DNA of 64,000 nt, taken from Psychroflexus montanilacus. GTDB lineage: Bacteria; Bacteroidota; Bacteroidia; Flavobacteriales; Flavobacteriaceae. Positions 53,904 to 61,915 of this stretch are shown here, one piece after another. Numbering within the stretch: position 1 is the stretch's first letter; every line of letters begins with the position of its first letter. The notes beneath the pieces are model-generated. The model saw only the letters and a program-made list of their open reading frames with translations. It was not told the origin of the DNA and did no database searches. The position numbers and the translations under genes were made by a program. The DNA is taken from assembly GCF_020164535.1 (NCBI RefSeq), contig NZ_JAIQZC010000001.1:1-64000 (forward strand), read 5' to 3'.

Positions 53904-56399
53904 ATGTTCAAACTAAAGGGAAAAATGATGTGGCTCTTTGCCTTATTTTCTGTAAGCCTTTTAGCTATTGGATTTTATTTTTACGATAGTCTTAACGCCC
54001 TTGGAAATAAGGTAGAAAACACTTTGACTCCTAACAAAAGATCTGATCATCTTAAAAAAATAATGGTTGATCTCAATAAGTTGAATAATTTATACTTAGT
54101 CGATTCTGAAAGGTTTAATTCTATGAAATCTGATAGTTTGATCCTATCTATCGAAATGAATGTAGACTCGGTGAAAAGCAATTTCAATCAAGATAGAATC
54201 CTTGAAAACAGAAATCTAGACACGATACCAAGTTTGCTAAGGCAAATAAGAGATGATTATTTTGAACTTGAAAACAGGCGTGAGCAAAGTCAGGAGGTAT
54301 TTGTGGAGGATTTGAAATTATTGGTGAATAAAGAACTATCTAAAATTGAGGCAAAGCCTTCAGATTCTGTTACAATCATCAAACAAATCAATTCAGAGAT
54401 TTATGAAAAAATAGAAGAAAATGCTCAAGAAGAAGATGAGCGGAGTTTTTTTCAGCGCTTATTTGGGGCTTCAAAGCCAGAACCAGACACTACAGAAACT
54501 AGAGTAAGCTCCACCAGGGATACTTTAATCAAACAATCTATAGACACATTATTTACCAAAAGTGATACTCCAACAGAAAAGGCGAGTATTTTTCCAGCTA
54601 TTCAGGATTATCAGCAAAAAAGAATTAATGTTTTAAATGCTTTAAAAAGTCAAGAACAAGAAATATTTCGAAAAAACATTGAAGTAAATAATTATGTCGA
54701 AAACACTTTGAATGAGATACTATTCGAGGAATATGAGTACTACAATAAATCCATTAAAGGATTGAAAGAGGACTACATCACCTATTTCTTTGAACTGGGA
54801 GTTATTATTGCCGTTCTCATTCTGGTGAGCTTAATTTCACTGTTTATCATTTTAAACGATATCAATAAAAACATTTATTATCAGCAGAAATTAAAAGCTA
54901 GTGAGGCTAAGGCTAAACGCAACGCACTTGAAAAGCAAAAATTTTTGTCCACAATGAGCCATGAGCTCAGAACACCTTTAACTTCAATAATTGGGTATTC
55001 TGACTTGCTCGATGATAAAGATGAGAATGTAAAATCCATCAAAGTAGCCTCTAATTATTTGTACCAGATGACCAACGAAATTTTGGACATGGCAAAAATT
55101 CAGGCTGGTATTATAGAAATACACAATGTACCTTGTAATTTGTCAAAGGTCTTCAGAGATATAGAGCAAGGATTCAAAGAATTGGTTAAGAACCAGAAAT
55201 TGGATCCTATTTTCAAAATTCCTGTTGTGGATTTGTATGTAAAGACAGATGCACAAAGACTTCAACAAATACTTTACAACTTAATGCATAATGCATTGAA
55301 ATATACTGAAGAAGGGTATATTAAATTAAATGTAAATACGGAAGTGATCAACGATAAGATTGATGTAACAATTGAAGTTGAAGATTCAGGCATTGGTATG
55401 ACAGATGAAGAAATAAAATCTGTTTTTAAGGATTATCAGCAGGCTGGCACCCACAAAAACAAAATGAAAGGAACAGGACTTGGCCTTGGAATCGTGAAGA
55501 AACTTGTGAAGGAAATGGGAGGAAAGCTTTCAGTAGAAAGTGAACCAAACCAGGGATCAATTTTCAAAATTAATTTTGAATTCGATTTAGCTCAGAAGGA
55601 GGCAATCGCACCAGAGATTAAAAAATTTGATTTTCCAGTCAATGCTCTTAAAGATAAGAGAATCTTCATTTTAGATGACGATGTCTTGATATCCAGACTT
55701 TATGTGAAGTTATTTGAACCTTATGGACCACAGTTAAAAGTTTTTAATGATGCCAATAAAGGACTGGAACACCTTATGGATAATCATGCGTATGATCTTT
55801 ATATTTTAGATTTTAAGATGCCATTTATGACTGGTTATGAATTGATTATGAAATTAAGAGAGAATGGTATTTATCTCAAAAACACCATAGTTTCAACTGC
55901 CAATGTGATGCTGAATGAAGAAGAAAAGCAAAAGCTTAAAATATTTGATGAGCAAGCATTTAAGCCGATAAAGCGAGATATCATCTTAGAAAAAGCAGCA
56001 AAACTTTTAAATATTCAAGGACAATTCAATTCTAAATCAGTTTCAGAACAACAGAATAGTGAGTCATTTAATTTTAAAGACCTTAGAGTTTATGCAGGAG
56101 ACGATGAAGACATCTTAAATGACCTTGTTCAAACTTTAGTAAGCGAAAATGATAAAGAGCTCTCCAATTTCAAAATTGCATTGATAGGCAAGAATACAAA
56201 TTCGCTGGCAGAAATTATTCACAAATTATCCTCAAGGTTCGCTCAGGTCAATGCAAAACCTATTCATGATCCTAAAGCATTAGAGCTTTCTTTAAGAGAT
56301 GATTCTTTAGAAATGGACGTGTCTGCCCTAGAAGATCTCTATCTTTTTTGGAAAAAAGTCAATGAAGAGATGAAAACCTATCTAGAAAAAGTCTCTTGA
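53904..56399 (+). CDS. Hybrid sensor histidine kinase with receiver and HPt domains
   Basis: Membrane sensor of 831 aa. TM1 (about 8-27) and TM2 (about 298-318) enclose an extracytoplasmic helical sensor region of about 270 residues with no known domain. The cytoplasmic part has HisKA with phospho-His353 in STMSHELRTPLTS, an HATPase with N box NLMHNALKY, DSGIGMTD (494) and GTGLGLGIVKK, a receiver with Asp636 in YILDFKMP, and an HPt-like tail where His773 lies in EIIHKLSSRF. It can drive a full His-Asp-His-Asp relay to the receiver protein and the sigma-54 activator. The signal is unknown. Confidence 0.93.
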   Translation: MFKLKGKMMWLFALFSVSLLAIGFYFYDSLNALGNKVENTLTPNKRSDHLKKIMVDLNKLNNLYLVDSERFNSMKSDSLILSIEMNVDSVKSNFNQDRILENRNLDTIPSLLRQIRDDYFELENRREQSQEVFVEDLKLLVNKELSKIEAKPSDSVTIIKQINSEIYEKIEENAQEEDERSFFQRLFGASKPEPDTTETRVSSTRDTLIKQSIDTLFTKSDTPTEKASIFPAIQDYQQKRINVLNALKSQEQEIFRKNIEVNNYVENTLNEILFEEYEYYNKSIKGLKEDYITYFFELGVIIAVLILVSLISLFIILNDINKNIYYQQKLKASEAKAKRNALEKQKFLSTMSHELRTPLTSIIGYSDLLDDKDENVKSIKVASNYLYQMTNEILDMAKIQAGIIEIHNVPCNLSKVFRDIEQGFKELVKNQKLDPIFKIPVVDLYVKTDAQRLQQILYNLMHNALKYTEEGYIKLNVNTEVINDKIDVTIEVEDSGIGMTDEEIKSVFKDYQQAGTHKNKMKGTGLGLGIVKKLVKEMGGKLSVESEPNQGSIFKINFEFDLAQKEAIAPEIKKFDFPVNALKDKRIFILDDDVLISRLYVKLFEPYGPQLKVFNDANKGLEHLMDNHAYDLYILDFKMPFMTGYELIMKLRENGIYLKNTIVSTANVMLNEEEKQKLKIFDEQAFKPIKRDIILEKAAKLLNIQGQFNSKSVSEQQNSESFNFKDLRVYAGDDEDILNDLVQTLVSENDKELSNFKIALIGKNTNSLAEIIHKLSSRFAQVNAKPIHDPKALELSLRDDSLEMDVSALEDLYLFWKKVNEEMKTYLEKVS

Positions 56400-56440
56400 T
56401 CTTTATTTTTATACTTTATAATTTGGATTCAATTTTAGTG

Positions 56441-56448
56441 TATTTTTG
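56441..56448 (+). promoter_or_regulatory. -7 promoter box for the RimK/GCS2/FGase operon
   Basis: TATTTTTG matches TAnnTTTG, and a TTTG at 56422-56425 lies upstream with a 15-base spacer, slightly short. A start near 56455 would give a short leader before ATG 56468. The operon thus appears independent of the kinase gene. Confidence 0.45.
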
Positions 56449-56467
56449 ATTGGTTTTTAATTTATAA

Positions 56468-57928
56468 ATGAACAAACTTATTGTGGTGAGCCAACCCGAG
56501 AAATGGCCAATTGAAATGGACCATACGTCCATTATAACTTCACAAGATTACCTCACAAAACCTGATTATGCTAACTTAAAAAACGCTAGAGTTTTTAATT
56601 TGAGCGATAAATACAGCTACCAATCAAAAGGTTACTATGTATCTTTGCTGGCAGAAGCTCGCGGACATACATCTATTCCTACCATCAGTAATTTGGTGGA
56701 TCTTGGTGAAAAGAAGCTCGTCAAAATTGTTTCAGAAGATTTTGAAGAGGAAATTCAAAAGAGTTTAAAATCAATAAAATCTCAAGAATTTACTTTGAGT
56801 ATTTATTTTGGGCAAAATGTAGCTCAGAAGTACCGAGAATTGAGCAGATTGATATTTAGACATTTTCAAATACCATTCCTCAGAGTGGTTTTTAAACACA
56901 CTACCAAATGGAATATCAAATCTATAAAAGCCATTTCAATTTCTGAAATTCCTGAGGAGCATTTGGAAAGCATGCATTATTTTGCATCTCAGTATTTTGC
57001 AAAAAAGCGCTACGATACACCGAAAATTGATAAATCTGAATACGATTTAGCTATTCTTGTCCAAAAGAATGATCCTGCACCACCTAGCAATACAAAGGCC
57101 TTAAAAAAGTTTATAGATCTGGCAGAAAAAATGAATTTTTATGTGGAATTGATTTCCCCTGAAGATTTATACCGTCTTTCTTCTTTTGATGCTTTATTCA
57201 TTAGACAAAGTACAGAAGTGAATAATGAAGCTTATGCCTTTGCTAGAAAAGCACTTCAAGATGGTCTTGCGATTGTTGATTACCCGGATGCTATTTTGAA
57301 ATGTTGCAACAAAGTATTTATGGCAGAAGCGTTAAGTAAGAATGGAATTCCTACCCCAAAAACCATGATTGTTCATAAAGACAACAAACACGAAGTGCTG
57401 AAAATAACGGGCTTACCATGTGTTTTAAAATCTCCAGACTCCACCTTTTCATTTGGTGTAAAAAAGGCGAAAACTAAAGAAGAATATGAGGCTTTAATCA
57501 CAGAAATGTTTAAAACATCAGATTTGGTCATTGCTCAAGAATATACTTTTTCTGAATACGACTGGAGAATCGGGATTATAGATTCAAAACCCTTTTATGC
57601 ATGTCGTTATTTTATGGCAAAAGGACACTGGCAAATCTACAACTGGTCGGCAAGTAAGAAAAATGACCAAGACGGTAATGCAGACTGCTTTGCGATAGAA
57701 GATGTTCCCCAGCAAGTGATGAAAGCGGCTCTAAAATCCGCAAAAATAATGGGAAAAGGTTTGTATGGTATCGATGTAAAAGAAGTAAATGGAAAAGCTT
57801 TGGTTATAGAAATCAATGATAATCCTAATATTGATGTTGGCGTTGAAGATGGGCTTTATGGTGATGCTGTTTATACAACAATTCTCCAGGCTTTAAAAAA
57901 TCGGCTAAATTCTAAACAAGACTTATGA
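56468..57928 (+). CDS. RimK-like ATP-grasp ligase with N-terminal RLAN-type domain
   Basis: Predicted amide- or peptide-bond-forming ligase, 486 aa. The N-terminal 160 or so residues resemble the RimK-like ATP-grasp N-terminal domain. The ATP-grasp part has IDYPDAILKCCNKVF, LPCVLKSPDSTFSFG, the nucleotide-binding VIAQEYTFSEYDWRIGIID and the Mg-binding VIEINDNPN near the end. Such enzymes ligate an amino acid, often glutamate, to a carboxyl acceptor using ATP. It is coupled by a four-base overlap to a GCS2-type ligase, so the two probably act in one pathway. The acceptor and product are unknown. No secretion signal is seen. Confidence 0.85.
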   Translation: MNKLIVVSQPEKWPIEMDHTSIITSQDYLTKPDYANLKNARVFNLSDKYSYQSKGYYVSLLAEARGHTSIPTISNLVDLGEKKLVKIVSEDFEEEIQKSLKSIKSQEFTLSIYFGQNVAQKYRELSRLIFRHFQIPFLRVVFKHTTKWNIKSIKAISISEIPEEHLESMHYFASQYFAKKRYDTPKIDKSEYDLAILVQKNDPAPPSNTKALKKFIDLAEKMNFYVELISPEDLYRLSSFDALFIRQSTEVNNEAYAFARKALQDGLAIVDYPDAILKCCNKVFMAEALSKNGIPTPKTMIVHKDNKHEVLKITGLPCVLKSPDSTFSFGVKKAKTKEEYEALITEMFKTSDLVIAQEYTFSEYDWRIGIIDSKPFYACRYFMAKGHWQIYNWSASKKNDQDGNADCFAIEDVPQQVMKAALKSAKIMGKGLYGIDVKEVNGKALVIEINDNPNIDVGVEDGLYGDAVYTTILQALKNRLNSKQDL

Positions 57929-59148
57929 AATACCATCTTTTTGAAGTTTTTGGAATTGAATTAGAATATATGCTTGTCAACTCCAAAACAGGTAAAATAC
58001 ACGCTTCAGTAGATGAATTGATGAAGCTAAAGACTGGACAAATTGTGTCTGATGTAGATAATGGAGACATAGAATGGAGTAATGAACTGGCAGCACATGT
58101 GGTTGAATTGAAAACCAACGGACCAACAAAAGATTTGAATACCTTAGACCAAAAGTTTCATGAAAACATTGTTGAAATCAATCATTTACTAAAAGCCATA
58201 GGCCTTAGTTTATGGCCAACAGCTGCACATCCATTGATGAATCCAGAATTAGAAATGAAGCTTTGGCAGCATTCTTATAGCGATGTCTATGCACTATATA
58301 ACAGAATATTTGATTGTCGCGGTCATGGTTGGTCCAATGTGCAAAGTATGCACATCAATTTGCCATTTTATGATGATGTAGAGTTTGAAAAACTACATGC
58401 AGCGATTAGAATATTACTTCCCATTTTACCTGGATTAAGTGCAAGTTCACCGATATTAGATGGAAAATCTGGAGCGTTTATGGATTCAAGGATGAAGCTA
58501 TATTTGACCAATCAAAAGCAAATTCCAGAAATGACAGGAAAAGTCATTCCTGAGCAGGTTTTTAGTTACGAAGAGTATAAAGCTATAATTTTCGAACCCA
58601 TCAACGCTGCTATTGCTCCGTATGATCACGATCAAATTTTAGAACATCATTTTCTCAATTCTAGAGGAGCTATTGCAAGATTTGACAGGAATGCAATAGA
58701 AATTCGTGTTTTAGATTTACAGGAATGTCCTTTAGCAGATGTAGCTATAGCTAGCTTTATTGTTGAAATTCTAAAAGATTTAGTCGGTGAAACTTATTCA
58801 ACTTTACAAGAGCAAAAGCAATGGCATGAAGACTCGCTTTTTGAAATTTTAAATCAAAGTATAGAAAGTGCTGAAAATGCTGTTATTCATAATAAAGCTT
58901 ATTTAAATTTATTTGGAATCGATGCAGAATCGATGAGTATTAAGAACATCTTCAAACATTTATTTGAAAAAGTGTCGTCAAAATTAACCGCTGATCATGC
59001 ATCTGCTATCGCCTTGATTTTGGAACATGGAAGCTTATCTACAAGAATTTTAAAAGCGATTCAAAATGATTTTTCTGAAAGAAATATCCTAAAAGTATAT
59101 CAAAACATAGGAGTTGCTCTGTCAAAAAACAAACTGTTTTTATCTTGA
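57925..59148 (+). CDS. Glutamate-cysteine ligase family (GCS2-like) ligase
   Basis: Carboxylate-amine ligase of 407 aa, of the GCS2/COG2170 group. Motifs: FGIELEYMLVN near the N-terminus, AHVVELKTNGP (metal-binding Glu), MHINLPFYDD, SASSPILDGKSGAFMDSRM and AIEIRVLDLQECPLADVA in the last half. The family joins glutamate by its gamma-carboxyl to an amine, but the substrate may not be cysteine. Its start overlaps the RimK-like gene by four bases and its stop overlaps the next start by three. It is not certain that this enzyme makes gamma-glutamylcysteine; the genome uses bacillithiol (bshA at 22544), which makes another product more likely. Confidence 0.87.
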   Translation: MKYHLFEVFGIELEYMLVNSKTGKIHASVDELMKLKTGQIVSDVDNGDIEWSNELAAHVVELKTNGPTKDLNTLDQKFHENIVEINHLLKAIGLSLWPTAAHPLMNPELEMKLWQHSYSDVYALYNRIFDCRGHGWSNVQSMHINLPFYDDVEFEKLHAAIRILLPILPGLSASSPILDGKSGAFMDSRMKLYLTNQKQIPEMTGKVIPEQVFSYEEYKAIIFEPINAAIAPYDHDQILEHHFLNSRGAIARFDRNAIEIRVLDLQECPLADVAIASFIVEILKDLVGETYSTLQEQKQWHEDSLFEILNQSIESAENAVIHNKAYLNLFGIDAESMSIKNIFKHLFEKVSSKLTADHASAIALILEHGSLSTRILKAIQNDFSERNILKVYQNIGVALSKNKLFLS

Positions 59149-59831
59149 AATTGATTCTGACTTGTGAGCACGCCAGTAACGAACTGCCATCACAGTATAT
59201 TTCTCTTTTTGAAACGCATCAAATTAGATTAAATACTCACGAAGGCTATGATATTGGTGCTTTTGAGGTTTATAAATCTTTACAATTTTTAGCAGATTAT
59301 TCAGCTCATTATCCCTGGAGCAGGCTTTTAATTGAAGTGAATAGGTCATTGTCGCATCCTAACTTATTTTCAAGTATTTCATCAACTCTGAGCAAAACAG
59401 AAAAGAATCGATTAATAAATGATTATTATCAAGTTTACCGGAATCAAATTCAGCAGAACATAGATGAATTTATAGCTAAAGGAGAAACAGTGCTGCATTT
59501 ATCCATTCATAGTTTTACACCAGTATGGAACGAAATTGATAGGAATGCTGAAATTGGAATTTTATACGATCCAAGTCGTAAAGTAGAACAAGACTTTGCT
59601 AAAAATTTTAAAACTGAATTAAAATCAATATTTCCAAATTTTAGAATTAGAATGAATTACCCGTATCTAGGCAAATCAGATGGACTCACAACCAATTTGA
59701 GAAACCAATTTCCGAAACAGTATTTAGGAATTGAGATCGAAATCAATCAGAAGTTATTTGAGGCAGATTTTGATCATTTCGATTTTAATGAAAAATTATG
59801 CGAGATTCTGAAACATTACATAAAGTCATAA
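59145..59831 (+). CDS. N-formylglutamate amidohydrolase-like metallohydrolase
   Basis: Zinc amidohydrolase of 228 aa related to HutG-type N-formylglutamate deformylases. Motifs: TCEHASNELP at the N-terminus (metal-binding Glu-His), EVNRSLSHPNLF and LHLSIHSFTPVWN (His). No hut genes are nearby, so histidine degradation is unlikely; it may cleave an N-acyl or gamma-glutamyl bond in the product of the two ligases, which is inference. The TTG start overlaps the TGA stop of the previous gene, so translation is coupled. It is the last gene of the operon. Confidence 0.85.
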   Translation: MKLILTCEHASNELPSQYISLFETHQIRLNTHEGYDIGAFEVYKSLQFLADYSAHYPWSRLLIEVNRSLSHPNLFSSISSTLSKTEKNRLINDYYQVYRNQIQQNIDEFIAKGETVLHLSIHSFTPVWNEIDRNAEIGILYDPSRKVEQDFAKNFKTELKSIFPNFRIRMNYPYLGKSDGLTTNLRNQFPKQYLGIEIEINQKLFEADFDHFDFNEKLCEILKHYIKS

Positions 59832-59866
59832 AACTGAAGTTTTTCTGATAAGTGCTAACGCTAAAA

Positions 59867-59896
59867 TTGGCATTAAAAATCGTTTTCGTAATTTAG
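59867..59896 (+). promoter_or_regulatory. Near-consensus promoter for the small membrane gene and ettA
   Basis: TTG (59867-59869), a 19-base spacer and TAATTTAG (59889-59896), one base off TAnnTTTG. Transcription would start near 59903, before ATG 59919. Confidence 0.35.
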
Positions 59897-59918
59897 CAAA
59901 TCATAAAATTGATAATTG

Positions 59919-60095
59919 ATGAATAAAAATACTGTTTTGGCGTGGGCTACTTTTATAATGGTAATTGTTGGATTAGCATTGATTGCCCTTGGTGCTTTCA
60001 GATATAATGAAATTGCAGGTTGGGGATTTGCTTCAGTAGGCATTGGTTTTTTCGCTATTGCATGGGTCTTTAACGCCCTAAAAGGAAGAGTTTAA
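59919..60095 (+). CDS. Small CAL67264-like two-helix membrane protein
   Basis: A 58-aa membrane peptide, too short for ordinary gene-calling thresholds. It begins MNKNTVLAWATFIMVIVG, has two hydrophobic helices (about residues 6-27 and 37-52) and ends FNALKGRV. I recognise it as a small family seen upstream of ettA in Flavobacteriaceae (named after Gramella forsetii CAL67264). The gap to ettA is only 15 bases, so they are one operon. Function unknown. Two helices joined by a short loop with RYNE could form a hairpin in the inner membrane. Confidence 0.8.
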   Translation: MNKNTVLAWATFIMVIVGLALIALGAFRYNEIAGWGFASVGIGFFAIAWVFNALKGRV

Positions 60096-60110
60096 TTTAA
60101 AATAAAATAA

Positions 60111-61802
60111 ATGGCAGACGATAAAAAAGTGATATTTTCCATGTCGGGAGTATCCAAAACATATCCAGGTGAAGACAAACCTGTTTTAAAAAATATATAC
60201 TTAAGTTTTTTCTACGGTGCTAAAATTGGCATACTTGGACTTAATGGTTCTGGTAAATCCACCTTGATGAAAATCATAGCTGGAAGGGAAAAAAACTACC
60301 AGGGTGATGTTGTATTTTCACAGGATTACTCTGTAGGCTACTTAGAACAGGAACCTGAACTAGACCCAGAGAAAACTGTACTTGACATTGTAAAGGAAGG
60401 AGTTGCTGATGTGGTGGCAATTCTTGATGAATACAACAAAATCAATGATGATTTTGGTCTTCCAGAGGTGTATGAAGATGCCGATAAAATGCAGAAGTTG
60501 ATGGACAGGCAAGCCGTGCTTCAAGATAAAATTGATGCCACCAATGCCTGGGAGCTTGACAACAAACTAGACGTAGCTATGGATGCGCTTAGAACTCCTC
60601 CATCCGACCAAAAAATTGAAAGCCTTTCTGGCGGTGAAAAGCGTAGAGTGGCTTTGTGCAGACTTTTGCTACAAGAACCCGACGTACTATTACTCGATGA
60701 GCCCACCAACCACTTAGATGCAGAATCTGTGCATTGGCTGGAACATCATCTCCAGCAATATAAAGGAACCGTTATCGCGGTAACTCACGATAGGTATTTC
60801 CTAGACAATGTCGCTGGCTGGATTTTGGAACTCGATAGAGGAGAGGGCATTCCCTGGAAGGGTAACTATTCTTCCTGGCTAGACCAAAAGTCTAAGCGAA
60901 TGGCACAGGAGCAAAAGCAAGCTAGTAAACGCCAAAAAACCCTGGAGCGAGAGCTAGAATGGGTGAAGATGGCTCCAAAAGGACGTCAATCTAAACAAAA
61001 AGCAAGGCTTAATAACTACGATAAATTAATGAGTCAAGATCAAGACAAACTTGATGAAAAACTTGAAATTTATATCCCAAATGGACCCCGTTTAGGAACC
61101 AATGTTATTGATGCCAAAGGGGTAAGCAAAGCATTTGATGATAAATTACTATATGAGAATCTGAATTTCAATTTACCACAAGCTGGGATTGTAGGTGTCA
61201 TTGGTCCTAACGGTGCTGGTAAAACTACTATTTTCAAAATGATCATGGGTGAGATTCAGCCAGATAAAGGCGAATTTGTAGTAGGTGAAACGGCTAAAAT
61301 CGCTTATGTTGATCAAGCGCATTCCAATATAGATCCTGATAAATCCATTTGGGAAAATTTCAGTGATGGTCAGGATTTAGTGATGATGGGTGGAAAGAAG
61401 GTGAATTCCAGAGCCTACTTAAGCCGGTTCAATTTTAATGGTAGTGAGCAAAATAAGAAAGTCGACAAACTTTCTGGCGGGGAGCGCAACAGGCTTCACT
61501 TGGCGATGACACTAAAGGAAGAAGGAAATGTATTGCTGCTCGATGAGCCTACCAACGATTTGGATGTCAATACACTTCGAGCTTTGGAAGAAGGTCTTGA
61601 AAACTTTGCTGGCTGTGCGGTAGTCATCTCTCACGATAGATGGTTTTTGGATAGAATCTGTACACATATTCTGGCTTTCGAAGGTAATTCTGAAGTATAC
61701 TTTTTTGAGGGAAGTTTTAGCGATTATGAAGAAAATAAAAAGAAAAGGCTCGGTGGAGATACCATGCCAAAACGGATCAAGTATAAAAAGTTGGTCAGAT
61801 AA
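60111..61802 (+). CDS. ettA: Energy-dependent translational throttle protein EttA (ABC-F)
   Basis: Soluble ABC-F ATPase of 563 aa that binds the ribosomal E site and gates entry into elongation according to ATP/ADP ratio. Two ABC domains: the first with Walker A GLNGSGKST, signature LSGGEKRRVALC and VLLLDEPTNHLDAE; the second with GPNGAGKTT, LSGGERNRLHL and VLLLDEPTNDLDV. The linker between them (about 245-320) contains the charged P-site tRNA-interaction helices. Length and lack of membrane segments fit EttA. It ends at a strong terminator. Confidence 0.95.
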   Translation: MADDKKVIFSMSGVSKTYPGEDKPVLKNIYLSFFYGAKIGILGLNGSGKSTLMKIIAGREKNYQGDVVFSQDYSVGYLEQEPELDPEKTVLDIVKEGVADVVAILDEYNKINDDFGLPEVYEDADKMQKLMDRQAVLQDKIDATNAWELDNKLDVAMDALRTPPSDQKIESLSGGEKRRVALCRLLLQEPDVLLLDEPTNHLDAESVHWLEHHLQQYKGTVIAVTHDRYFLDNVAGWILELDRGEGIPWKGNYSSWLDQKSKRMAQEQKQASKRQKTLERELEWVKMAPKGRQSKQKARLNNYDKLMSQDQDKLDEKLEIYIPNGPRLGTNVIDAKGVSKAFDDKLLYENLNFNLPQAGIVGVIGPNGAGKTTIFKMIMGEIQPDKGEFVVGETAKIAYVDQAHSNIDPDKSIWENFSDGQDLVMMGGKKVNSRAYLSRFNFNGSEQNKKVDKLSGGERNRLHLAMTLKEEGNVLLLDEPTNDLDVNTLRALEEGLENFAGCAVVISHDRWFLDRICTHILAFEGNSEVYFFEGSFSDYEENKKKRLGGDTMPKRIKYKKLVR

Positions 61803-61806
61803 ATAT

Positions 61807-61837
61807 AAAAAGGCTCCCATAATTTGGGAGCCTTTTT
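61807..61837 (+). terminator. Rho-independent terminator of ettA
   Basis: AAAAAGGCTCCCA (61807-61819) pairs with TGGGAGCCTTTTT (61825-61837) around a 5-nt loop, ending in a T run. Confidence 0.9.
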
Positions 61838-61891
61838 GGTTATTAATGTTTTAGTAATCTCAGTTTACTATTATATGAAGATTTATTAATT

Positions 61892-61899
61892 TATTTTTG
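61892..61899 (+). promoter_or_regulatory. -7 promoter box for the secreted endonuclease
   Basis: TATTTTTG matches TAnnTTTG, 16 bases upstream of ATG 61916. No TTG at -33 spacing was found. Confidence 0.38.
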
Positions 61900-61915
61900 C
61901 TAAAATTATATAAGA

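Noticed and set aside
59145-59831. hutG of a histidine-degradation pathway
   Set aside because: No other hut genes are in the region and the gene is coupled to two ligases.
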